Below are positions 19,584 to 28,631 of a DNA stretch of 64,000 bases, piece by piece (position 1 is the stretch's first letter; the number at the start of each line of letters is the position of its first letter). Below the pieces are notes generated by a model. The model searched no databases. It saw nothing but the letters and a program-made list of their open reading frames with translations, and was not told where the DNA came from. Source of the DNA: Pelagibacteraceae bacterium AG-414-E02 (GTDB taxonomy: Bacteria; Pseudomonadota; Alphaproteobacteria; Pelagibacterales; Pelagibacteraceae). The stretch covers positions 62,001 through 126,000 of the forward strand of contig QCLK01000002.1 of assembly GCA_003214615.1 (NCBI GenBank), read 5' to 3'. The translations under genes and the position numbers were made by a program.

Positions 19584-20558
19584 ATAAATAATATGAATTT
19601 ATCAAAAAAAATTCTGTCTTGGTATGATAATAACAAACGCACATTACCTTGGAGAATAAGTCAAAATTTCAGGAAAAAGCAGTATTATAGATTATTAAGC
19701 GAGTTTATGCTCCAACAAACACAAGTTAAAACTGTAATTCCTTATTTTAATAATTTTGTAAAAAAAATCCCAAGCTTGAAAGCTTTATCAAAGAGCAAGG
19801 AAAAAAAAGTACTAAAACTTTGGGAAGGGTTAGGTTATTACTCCAGAGCAAAAAATTTACACAAAACCTCAAGAATACTAATTAACAAACACAAAGGTAT
19901 AATTCCTGAAAATTTTGCAGAATTAAAAGCATTGCCTGGAATAGGAGATTATACAGCAAATGTACTTTTGGCTTTAATTTATAATCAGCCTCGTGTTGCA
20001 ATAGATGGTAACGTTAAAAGAGTTTTAACCAGGATAGTCAATCCAAATTCTCAAGATCAAGATCCAATAAATTTATTTAAAACCAAAAGGAATGGAGATT
20101 TAGCTGAGGCCCTTATGGAATTTGGTTCTATGATATGTAAACCAAAAGAACCAAAATGTAATGAATGCAAAATTAAAGAGGCTTGCGAATATTATAATTC
20201 AGAACCAAAAATTAAACTTAAAAGAAAAATAAAAATTCAATCAAAAAGCTACGATATTTTTTGTTACTTAAAAAGAAATAAAAAACAAATAGCATTAACT
20301 AAAAATAACGATTTAAGTTTTTTAAAAAAATTTAACTTACCTAAAATTAAAGAAGCTTCTAAAAAGAATAAAAATTGGAAATTTTTATGCAATTATAAGA
20401 ATTCTATATCTAATAAGAAATTAAATATTAATTTATATTATAAATTTTCTACAAGAATACCCGTTCAATATAATTGGTATTCTTTGAAAAAAAATAATGA
20501 GTTTATTCCATCTTTTACCAAAAAAATTTTTAAAAAAGTTTCATATTTATATTTATGA
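19578..20558 (+). CDS. mutY: A/G-specific adenine glycosylase
   Basis: SEFMLQQTQVKTVIPYF, LPGIGDYTANVL, FeS cysteines C-x6-C-x2-C-x5-C; ATG 19578 preferred. Confidence 0.93.
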   Translation: MHINNMNLSKKILSWYDNNKRTLPWRISQNFRKKQYYRLLSEFMLQQTQVKTVIPYFNNFVKKIPSLKALSKSKEKKVLKLWEGLGYYSRAKNLHKTSRILINKHKGIIPENFAELKALPGIGDYTANVLLALIYNQPRVAIDGNVKRVLTRIVNPNSQDQDPINLFKTKRNGDLAEALMEFGSMICKPKEPKCNECKIKEACEYYNSEPKIKLKRKIKIQSKSYDIFCYLKRNKKQIALTKNNDLSFLKKFNLPKIKEASKKNKNWKFLCNYKNSISNKKLNINLYYKFSTRIPVQYNWYSLKKNNEFIPSFTKKIFKKVSYLYL

Positions 20559-21688
20559 AAAAAAAAATAGCTATTATTGGATCAGGAATAGGGGGTCTTA
20601 CTCTTGCAAATCTTTTAAAAAATAATTCTAACTTTGAGTTTGTGATATATGAAAAAGAAGAGGCATTTAACCTTGAAGAGGGTTTTGGTATTCAGCTATC
20701 AGTCAACAGTATTATTATTTTAAATAAAATTGGTTTTAATCAACTTAATAAAAACCAAAAATATAACCCTGCAAAATTAGATTTTTTTTCGGATAATTTT
20801 AACAAAATTTGTGATTTGGACTTAACCATATTTAATTCTGGAGATTGCAAATATACAACTCTTAAAAGATCAATTTTAATTAATTTTTTAAAAGAAAAGT
20901 TGCTATCAAATTCTATAATATTTGGTAAAAAAATTAATGATATTCAACAACAAAATGGAAAAATTAATATTCATTTCATTGATGGATCGAGTGATAAAGT
21001 TGATTATTTAATTGTTGCTGATGGTATTTTTTCTAACACAAAATCAGTTATAGAAAAAAAAATTTTTAAACCAAATTACTATGGAGCTATAGCTATTAGG
21101 ACACAGATTAAAAACCAAGATGTTGTCAATCTGAATAGCAACAATATATCTTTAATTATGTTGTCTAATGCACATATGGTTTTATACCCAATAAATCAGC
21201 AAAAGGAACTTAATCTAGTTTGTATAATTAGAAAAAAATTAGGAGATAAAAATTCTACAAATACAATTTTAGAAAATACAATTTTAAAGGAGGATAAAAA
21301 TTTAATTAATTTTTTTAATGGAGATTTAAAATCATGGCCCATATACACATCTAATAACCCAATTAAATCTAATCAAAAAAATGTTTTGTATATTGGAGAT
21401 GCTTTTCATGCCTTTCCACCAACTTTAGCCCAAGGAGCATCGCAGGCCATTGTATCCGCCAATGAAATATTTGAATTAATCAATAGTAATCATAAAGATA
21501 TATCAAATGTATATTTTAAAAATAGAATAAAAAAAACAAATCAAATTTATAAAAGATCAAAAATTAATTATTTTGGATTTCATATTACCAGTCCTTTATT
21601 AAAAATTTTAAGAAACTTTTTTTTAAAACGACTTGTAAAAAATAAAAATTTTATTCAGAGTTATTTAGGAAAAATATATAAAATTTAG
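20555..21688 (+). CDS. FAD-dependent monooxygenase (UbiH/PHBH-like)
   Basis: GSGIGGLTLANLL, YIGDAFHAFPPTLAQGASQAI. Confidence 0.87.
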   Translation: MKKKIAIIGSGIGGLTLANLLKNNSNFEFVIYEKEEAFNLEEGFGIQLSVNSIIILNKIGFNQLNKNQKYNPAKLDFFSDNFNKICDLDLTIFNSGDCKYTTLKRSILINFLKEKLLSNSIIFGKKINDIQQQNGKINIHFIDGSSDKVDYLIVADGIFSNTKSVIEKKIFKPNYYGAIAIRTQIKNQDVVNLNSNNISLIMLSNAHMVLYPINQQKELNLVCIIRKKLGDKNSTNTILENTILKEDKNLINFFNGDLKSWPIYTSNNPIKSNQKNVLYIGDAFHAFPPTLAQGASQAIVSANEIFELINSNHKDISNVYFKNRIKKTNQIYKRSKINYFGFHITSPLLKILRNFFLKRLVKNKNFIQSYLGKIYKI

Positions 21689-22755
21689 ATGTTTTTACTT
21701 AAAAATCTTTGTCTAAGATTATCTATTGGAACTATTGAACCATCTACATTACAATACCAGTAAGTCCATCCATTGTAACTTTCAGTTCCCATTATTTTTG
21801 CTGCAACTTTATGTATAGAACCCGCAGAATCTTTATGTTTAATACTTCCATCCACCATGATTTTTGCGTTAATTTTTTTCTTTTGATCAAAAATACTAGT
21901 TCCTGGCTTAATTATTCCTAATTCAACTAATGATCCAAAAGGTACTCTTGGTTTAGATTTGTTATTTTCTAATACATCTAAATGGCTTTCTTCGATAGCT
22001 TCAACTTTACTAATTCTTTCATTTGCTACTTTAAAATATTTTTTATCTTTCTCTATTCCAAAGTATTTTCTACCTAGTTTCTTTGCTACTGAAGCAGTAG
22101 TTCCAGTGCCCAAAAATGGATCCAAGATAAAATCATCTTTATTTGTTGTTGCTAAAATAATCCTATGTAAAAGTGCTTCTGGCTTTTGAGTAGAGTGAAC
22201 TTTTTTTCCATTCTTTTTTAGCCTTTCTTTTCCACCGCATATAGGAAAAGTCCAATCAGAACGCATTTGCAAATCATCGTTTAAGCATTTTAGGGATTGA
22301 TAATTAAAAGTATATTTTGATTTTTTGTTTTTAGAAGCCCATATTAAGGTTTCATGAGCATTAGTAAATCTTGTTCCTCTAAAATTTGGCATTGGATTAT
22401 TCTTCATCCAAATTATATCGTTAAGCAACCAATAGTCTAAATTTTGCAAGTGGTAACCTAGCCTAAAAATATTGTGGTATGATCCTATAACCCAGATGCT
22501 TCCATTATCCTTTAAAATTCTTTTACATTCCTTTAGCCAATCTTTACAGAAATCATCATAATGTTTGAAACTTTTAAACTGGTCCCATTTATCATGGACA
22601 CCGCTAACTTTACTATCATCGGGCCTTTTTAACTTTTCCCCAATTTGTAAATTGTAAGGAGGGTCTGCAAAAATTAAATTAAAAGTTTTGTCAGGAATTT
22701 TTTTTAAAATTTCTAATGAATTTCCGTTTACAATTTTATTTTCAAATTTTGACAT
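21685..22755 (-). CDS. ccrM: CcrM-type adenine-specific DNA methyltransferase (expected GANTC)
   Basis: DPPYNLQ, KVHSTQKPEALLHRIILATT, LDPFLGTGTTASVAKKLGRKYFGIE; CcrM-like C-terminal domain; ATG at 22755. Confidence 0.9.
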   Translation of the reverse strand: MSKFENKIVNGNSLEILKKIPDKTFNLIFADPPYNLQIGEKLKRPDDSKVSGVHDKWDQFKSFKHYDDFCKDWLKECKRILKDNGSIWVIGSYHNIFRLGYHLQNLDYWLLNDIIWMKNNPMPNFRGTRFTNAHETLIWASKNKKSKYTFNYQSLKCLNDDLQMRSDWTFPICGGKERLKKNGKKVHSTQKPEALLHRIILATTNKDDFILDPFLGTGTTASVAKKLGRKYFGIEKDKKYFKVANERISKVEAIEESHLDVLENNKSKPRVPFGSLVELGIIKPGTSIFDQKKKINAKIMVDGSIKHKDSAGSIHKVAAKIMGTESYNGWTYWYCNVDGSIVPIDNLRQRFLSKNI

Positions 22756-22778
22756 ATCTAGATTCAACTTTACGTTGA

Positions 22779-22807
22779 ATTAGACTCTAAATACTTATCT
22801 CAGTCAA
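22779..22807 (-). promoter_or_regulatory. Putative ccrM promoter: TTGACT, 17-nt spacer, TCTAAT (minus strand)
   Basis: -35 at 22807-22802, -10 at 22784-22779; a GANTC site overlaps the -10. Confidence 0.55.
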
Positions 22808-22831
22808 ACGGTAATGAAAAAAAAAGGAATC

Positions 22832-23428
22832 TTATTGTGTTTCACGTGTGGCACACATCAAGATATTGTGTACCGGTCCAAATTTCTTTCTATGATATTT
22901 TGTAACTCCATACTTTTCTAGACTTTTTAAATGATCTCTAGTTCCGTATCCAAAATTTTTATGCCAGCTATATTTTGGGTATTTTTTCGCAAGCTTCATC
23001 ATGAACAAATCTCGAGCAACTTTTGCTATAATAGAAGCTGCGGCAATACAAGATATTCTCTCATCACCCCTAATAAAATTTTTGCATTTAATTTTTAAAT
23101 TTTTAGGAATAGAAATTCCGTCAATGTAAGCTAAAGAGGGTTTATGTTTTAAATTGTTCAAGGCTCTTTTCATAGATAATAGGGAAGCATTCAAAATATT
23201 TAAATTATTTATTTCTTCTACATTTGCCTTTCCTAAGGCGTAAATAGAATTTTTTTTTATGTATTCAGCTAGTATTATCCTTTCCTTAAAAGAAGTTTTT
23301 TTTGAATCTTTAATATTTTTTTTATCAATTTTTTTGTTTAGTATTACTGCAGCCGAAAAAACAGGTCCCGCCAAACACCCTCGGCCCACTTCGTCCACGC
23401 CTGCTATTTGAATTATTTTTTTTGGCAA
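22832..23428 (-). CDS. rnhB: Ribonuclease HII
   Basis: IAGVDEVGRGCLAGPV, KKFGYGTRDHL. Confidence 0.95.
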   Translation of the reverse strand: MPKKIIQIAGVDEVGRGCLAGPVFSAAVILNKKIDKKNIKDSKKTSFKERIILAEYIKKNSIYALGKANVEEINNLNILNASLLSMKRALNNLKHKPSLAYIDGISIPKNLKIKCKNFIRGDERISCIAAASIIAKVARDLFMMKLAKKYPKYSWHKNFGYGTRDHLKSLEKYGVTKYHRKKFGPVHNILMCATRETQ

Positions 23429-23430
23429 AA

Positions 23431-24147
23431 TTATATATTTAAAATTTTGGCTTTATCTCTTATCATTTTTAAATCTATCCAAGCCAATTTTTTTTGTTCA
23501 GGTTGACGCATTAAGAAGGCAGGGTGAAAAGAAGCTATTATCCATGGTTTAATTTTTCCAATTTCCATCTGATTCCATTTCCCCCTAGCTCTTGAAATAA
23601 CTTCTTCGTTTCCAATTATTGCATTTAACGCTGTACTTCCTAACAACAGCAATATTTTCGGGTTAATGATTTCAATATGACTTTTTAAGTATGGTAAGTA
23701 TCTTTCTATTTCTTTGTCCGTTGGGCGTCTATTTGAAGGAGGTCTATAATTAACAACATTTGAAATATAAACTTTATCTCTATTTAATTTTATAGCCCCT
23801 AACATTTTGTTTAGCAACTTACCAGCTCGACCAACAAAGGGAGTACCAGCAATATCCTCTTGAGCACCCGGGCCTTCACCTATAATCATTATTTTTGAAT
23901 TAATATTACCATCAGCAAAAACTAGATTTTTTGCATTTTTTTTTAATTCACAATTTTTTATAAGCGATATTTTTTTTTTTAGTTTTTCTAATTTTTGAAT
24001 CTTGGTACCACTAAAAATAGGGGTCGAATTTTCAACATTTCGTTTAAGAGGTGTATCACTTAATAACAGGTTGTTATTAATTAAACTGTAATATTCGATG
24101 AGACCAATTAGATTTTGATTTAAATTTTTTTTCATTTTATAAAGCAT
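23431..24147 (-). CDS. Uracil-DNA glycosylase, family 4/5-like
   Basis: IIGEGPGAQEDIAGTPFVGRAGKLL, NYRPPSNRRPT, ASFHPAFLMRQP. Confidence 0.9.
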   Translation of the reverse strand: MLYKMKKNLNQNLIGLIEYYSLINNNLLLSDTPLKRNVENSTPIFSGTKIQKLEKLKKKISLIKNCELKKNAKNLVFADGNINSKIMIIGEGPGAQEDIAGTPFVGRAGKLLNKMLGAIKLNRDKVYISNVVNYRPPSNRRPTDKEIERYLPYLKSHIEIINPKILLLLGSTALNAIIGNEEVISRARGKWNQMEIGKIKPWIIASFHPAFLMRQPEQKKLAWIDLKMIRDKAKILNI

Positions 24148-24152
24148 ATTAT

Positions 24153-25871
24153 ATGAAATATTTTATTAAAACGATTTATTTAGTTTTATTAATTGCAACA
24201 ATTTTATCAACGAATTTTAAATCTTTTGCAAAAGATATAAGCTTTAAATATTCACAAGATGATATTTCTAATTACTTCTCGGGAATCGTGTCATTAAGCC
24301 AAAATGATCCTACTGGCAGTTTTAACTACTTGAGCAAGATACAATCATTAAAAAAAAAACACTCAAATTATAGCACCCAATTTATTCGATCTCTTGTTTT
24401 GCTTGAAAAATTTGATGAAGCTTTTGCTTTTTCAAAAGAGATATGGAGTGAAGATGAATTTTTTTTTGAAGCAGATCTTTTATTAGGACTGCAATCATAT
24501 CTTAAGCAAGATTATAAAAATGCAAAAAAATACTTTAAAAGGTTAAATCAAATTTCTAGAAATAATGTCCTTTTCGGAGATTTTTTTGGGAACATTTTAT
24601 TATCTTGGACAGCAGCTACAGAAAACAATCAAGAAGCTAGCTTTGAATTCCTTGATGAGGTTCCTAAACGTTTTAAAAATTTAAAGTTAATACAAAATAG
24701 TTTCTTGCATTGCTATTTTGATATTCCAAAAACTGAAATTACTTTCGAAAAAATAATTAAAAAAAGAGATTATAGTTTTATAAGATATAATTTTTTTTTA
24801 GCAAATTATTTAATATCTAAAAAAGAAAATTTAGCAGCCGAAATTTTAATCAGGGATGTTAAAAATTCAAACGATTCAAATTTACTTATAAAACAAACAT
24901 TAGATTTTATTGAAAGAGGAAAAAATAAAAAAATAACAAATTTTTTTGATTGTAAAAAACCCGAAGATTCTATTGCTGAAATTTTTTATGTTTTAGCCAA
25001 TATGTATTCGACTCAACAAGATTTTCTAATGTCAAATTTTTATTTAAAAATTTCTTTGCTTCTTAATAGCAATTTCATTCCTAACAAGATTCTATTAGCT
25101 GAAAACTATTTTTACCAAAAAAAATTTGAAAATTCAAAAAAAGTATACAAATCTATTAAAAGGATTGGACCCGTGTATTCATGGTTTGCTTCAAGAAGTA
25201 TAGCTATAATTTTAGCAGCATCGGGAAATAAGAAAGATTCTATTTCGTATTTAGAAAAACAATTTAGCAAGTTATCGAATTTAAATTTTGAACACTATTA
25301 TGAACTAGCAAATTTTTATAAGGATAACGAATATTATGAGGAATCAATAAAATATTATTCTTTAGCTTTAGAAAATATAAAACAAGGACATCGTCTTATT
25401 CCAAAAATATTAGATAGAAGAGGCACTAGCTATGAAAGAAATGGAAATTGGGAAAAAGCTGAAAACGATCTTCTCAAATCTTTGAAACTATTACCAGACC
25501 AACCATATGTATTGAATTATTTGGCTTATAGTTGGATAGAAAAAAAAATAAACATAGATGAAGCATTAGAAATGTTAAAAGAAGCTGCCAGATTAAAGGA
25601 AAATGATGGATATATTATCGATTCATTAGGCTGGGCATATTACGCAAGAAAAAATTATATTGAAGCAGAAAAATTTTTGCAAAAAGCTGTTGAGTTAAAA
25701 CCACTTGATCCAATCATTAATGATCACTATGCTGATAGCCTATGGATGTTGAAAAAAAATATTCAGGCCACGTATGTTTGGAGACGTGTATTAACTTTAG
25801 ATAACACCGAACAAGAAACAAAAGAAAAAATAAAAAAAAAATTAATTTTTGGTATCACTAATAATTTATAG
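24153..25871 (+). CDS. TPR repeat protein with signal peptide
   Basis: Several TPR motifs (LNYLAYSWIEKKINIDEALEMLKEAARLKENDGYIIDSLGWAYY). Confidence 0.85.
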   Translation: MKYFIKTIYLVLLIATILSTNFKSFAKDISFKYSQDDISNYFSGIVSLSQNDPTGSFNYLSKIQSLKKKHSNYSTQFIRSLVLLEKFDEAFAFSKEIWSEDEFFFEADLLLGLQSYLKQDYKNAKKYFKRLNQISRNNVLFGDFFGNILLSWTAATENNQEASFEFLDEVPKRFKNLKLIQNSFLHCYFDIPKTEITFEKIIKKRDYSFIRYNFFLANYLISKKENLAAEILIRDVKNSNDSNLLIKQTLDFIERGKNKKITNFFDCKKPEDSIAEIFYVLANMYSTQQDFLMSNFYLKISLLLNSNFIPNKILLAENYFYQKKFENSKKVYKSIKRIGPVYSWFASRSIAIILAASGNKKDSISYLEKQFSKLSNLNFEHYYELANFYKDNEYYEESIKYYSLALENIKQGHRLIPKILDRRGTSYERNGNWEKAENDLLKSLKLLPDQPYVLNYLAYSWIEKKINIDEALEMLKEAARLKENDGYIIDSLGWAYYARKNYIEAEKFLQKAVELKPLDPIINDHYADSLWMLKKNIQATYVWRRVLTLDNTEQETKEKIKKKLIFGITNNL

Positions 25872-25880
25872 TTTATTCAA

Positions 25881-26744
25881 GTGAAAAAATTTAAGTTAAA
25901 ATCTTTTTGCAAGATCAATTTAACATTGAGAGTTATAAAAAAAATGCAAAATGGTTATCATAATATTCAATCTTTAGTAACATTTTGCAATTTATACGAT
26001 AGTATTACGATTTCAAATACAAACCATTTACACGACAAAATATTTTTTTCTGGAAAATTTAAGAATGGTATTAGTAAAAAATCTAACACGATAACTAAAC
26101 TTCTATATTTATTGAGAAAAAAAAATTTTTTAAAAAAACAGGCATTTAAAATAAATATAAAAAAAAATATACCACATGGATCGGGTTTGGGAGGCGGATC
26201 GTCTAATGCCGCAACATTATTAAATTTTTTTAACTCAAAAATGCATCTAAGGCTTAACAAAAATCAAATATATAAAATATCCAATCAAATTGGTTTTGAC
26301 ACACCAATCAACCTATATAAGAAAAATACACTGGTAACCGGAAAAAAGGGAAAACTTTTAAGATTTAATAATAAATTAGGCTTAGATATATTGATAATAT
26401 ATCCAAACATAGTTAGCTCAACCAAAAAAATATATGAAAAAAATAAAAAATTTAGTCCCAGAGAAAGTCAAATTAATTTTAATACTAAAAATAAGAAGAA
26501 ATTAATTACTTATCTAATAAATGAAAACAATGATCTTGAGTCAACTGTAATTAAATATTATCCAAAAATTAAAAAAGTTATCAATTTTATAAAATCTCAA
26601 AATGGCTGTATCTTTTCAAGAATTACAGGCTCTGGATCTGCTTGTATTGGAATATTTTCTAGTAAGAAAAATGCAATTTATGCTAAAAAATTGATAAAGT
26701 TAAAATATCCAAAATACTGGAGCGTTATATCAAAAACTATATAA
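25881..26744 (+). CDS. ispE: 4-diphosphocytidyl-2-C-methyl-D-erythritol kinase (GTG start)
   Basis: AKINLTL-like CKINLTLRV; PHGSGLGGGSSNAATLL; GSGSACIGIF. Confidence 0.93.
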   Translation: MKKFKLKSFCKINLTLRVIKKMQNGYHNIQSLVTFCNLYDSITISNTNHLHDKIFFSGKFKNGISKKSNTITKLLYLLRKKNFLKKQAFKINIKKNIPHGSGLGGGSSNAATLLNFFNSKMHLRLNKNQIYKISNQIGFDTPINLYKKNTLVTGKKGKLLRFNNKLGLDILIIYPNIVSSTKKIYEKNKKFSPRESQINFNTKNKKKLITYLINENNDLESTVIKYYPKIKKVINFIKSQNGCIFSRITGSGSACIGIFSSKKNAIYAKKLIKLKYPKYWSVISKTI

Positions 26745-26778
26745 AGCAAATCATTTGTGATATATCTCAACATAAATT

Positions 26779-26852
26779 TGGGGCGTAGCCAAGCGGTAAG
26801 GCAGTGGTTTTTGGTACCACCATCCTAGGTTCGAATCCTAGCGCCCCAACCA
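26779..26852 (+). tRNA. tRNA-Gln (anticodon TTG), CCA encoded
   Basis: Cloverleaf folds by hand: acceptor TGGGGCG/CGCCCCA, anticodon stem GTGGT/ACCAC with loop TTTTGGT, T arm CTAGG-TTCGAAT-CCTAG, discriminator A, CCA. Confidence 0.96.
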
Positions 26853-26856
26853 GAAA

Positions 26857-28155
26857 ATGTTTGATAAAATAAAAAATATTGTTTTAAAAATTGATCGTCA
26901 GCTTTATAAAAAATTTGGTTCGGATAAAAGTACTAAATTTCTTGAAAATTTAAATGAAGCACAAATAATTTTTTCATATCTCAATGAAATAGGAAAAGAA
27001 AGCAAAGTTAAATTTGTTGGAGGGTGTGTAAGAAAAGCAATTTGTGGCGAAAATATTGATGATATTGATTTGGCTACAGTTTTTACACCAGAAGAAGTTA
27101 AAAAAAAACTTAATCAAAAAGATATTAAAGTAATTGATACCGGGTTATCTCATGGAACTGTTACTATAATTTTAAATAAAAAGAAATTTGAAATTACAAC
27201 CCTAAGAAAAGATATTTCTACTGATGGTAGACATGCAAATGTGGAGTTTACTTCAAATTGGAAAGAAGATTCTTTGCGCCGAGATTTTACAATAAATGCA
27301 ATTTACGCAGACATGGAAGGAAGAATTTTTGATCCTTTAGAAGGAATAGCTGATCTAAAAAATGGAGAAATAAAATTTATTGGTTCAGCAGAAGAAAGAA
27401 TACAAGAAGATTACTTACGTATTTTACGTTATTTCAGATTTTTTATTCAATATAGTAAATTGGATTATGATCAGGAAATTATTCGTTCAATAAAGTTGCA
27501 TATTGATGGATTAAATAAAATTTCTAATGAAAGGATATTTGATGAGTTGACAAAAATTTTGTCCCTCAAAAATGTATATAACTTATTTTCTAATAACACA
27601 TCACGTGAAATTATTCAAAATATATTTCCACAATTTAAATATTATGAAAGATTAAAAATAATTAACAATTTAAATCAAAAATTAAAGAATAACTTTGATA
27701 ATTATTTAATTTTGGCTGCACTTATTTTAGACGATACAAACAATTATGAATATTTTTGTCACAAATATAAAACATCTAACAATATTAAAAATAGATTTGA
27801 AAATATTTCAAAAAATTTTGAAAGTCTTAAAAACAAAAAATTTTATACAGAAGAAAATATTAAAAAAATGATTTATTTATCAAATAAAAAATACGTTAAA
27901 GATTTGCTACTTCTTTCAATATGCATAAATAAAAAAATAAATATTTTAGAAATAGAAAAATTAATTGAATATGTTGCTAAATGCGAAGTGCCTAAATTTC
28001 CTATTTCTGGAGACTATCTCAAAAAATATGGATATGAAACTGGAGAAATGTTGGGCAAAAAACTCAAATCATTAGAAGAAAAATGGATTGAAAATGATTT
28101 TATTATAGAAAAAAAAATAATAGAAAAATCTTTAAATAAAGCTAGAAAAAATTAA
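26857..28155 (+). CDS. cca: CCA tRNA nucleotidyltransferase / poly(A) polymerase family
   Basis: FVGGCVRKAICGENIDDIDLATVFTPEEV, RRDFTINAIYAD, RILRYFRF. Confidence 0.92.
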   Translation: MFDKIKNIVLKIDRQLYKKFGSDKSTKFLENLNEAQIIFSYLNEIGKESKVKFVGGCVRKAICGENIDDIDLATVFTPEEVKKKLNQKDIKVIDTGLSHGTVTIILNKKKFEITTLRKDISTDGRHANVEFTSNWKEDSLRRDFTINAIYADMEGRIFDPLEGIADLKNGEIKFIGSAEERIQEDYLRILRYFRFFIQYSKLDYDQEIIRSIKLHIDGLNKISNERIFDELTKILSLKNVYNLFSNNTSREIIQNIFPQFKYYERLKIINNLNQKLKNNFDNYLILAALILDDTNNYEYFCHKYKTSNNIKNRFENISKNFESLKNKKFYTEENIKKMIYLSNKKYVKDLLLLSICINKKINILEIEKLIEYVAKCEVPKFPISGDYLKKYGYETGEMLGKKLKSLEEKWIENDFIIEKKIIEKSLNKARKN

Positions 28156-28628
28156 ATGTATTTTATATCTGTAATTTCAAAATTTTTTTCACCCGATGGT
28201 GTGCTAACCGATACTAGATCTTTTTTCTTTTTTCCTATTAAAGCCTTTCCAATTGGCGATCTGAAGTAAATAAAATTTTTTGCTATATCTGCCTCATCTT
28301 TACCGACTATTTTGTAGATATTTTTTTCATTATTTTCTAAATTTGTTACATGTACAGTTGAACCAAATATAACATTATCTTTTTTTTCTAATGTAGTTAC
28401 GTCAACGACATTCGCTCTCGCAATTAAGTCATTTATTTCAATAACTCTACCTTCCATTTTTGCCTGCTCTTCTTTCGCAGCATGATATTCTGCATTTTCT
28501 TTTAAGTCACCATGCGCTCTAGCTTCAGCAATCGCTTGAACTATTTTTGGTCTTTTAATTTTTTTTAATTCTTCTAATTCTTTTTTTAATTTTGCTAGTC
28601 CTTGGGATGTAATTGGTTCTTTATCCAT
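28152..28628 (-). CDS. greA: Transcription elongation factor GreA
   Basis: EARAHGDLKENAEYHAAKEEQ; SPIGKALIGKK. Confidence 0.95.
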   Translation of the reverse strand: MDKEPITSQGLAKLKKELEELKKIKRPKIVQAIAEARAHGDLKENAEYHAAKEEQAKMEGRVIEINDLIARANVVDVTTLEKKDNVIFGSTVHVTNLENNEKNIYKIVGKDEADIAKNFIYFRSPIGKALIGKKKKDLVSVSTPSGEKNFEITDIKYI

Positions 28629-28631
28629 ATA

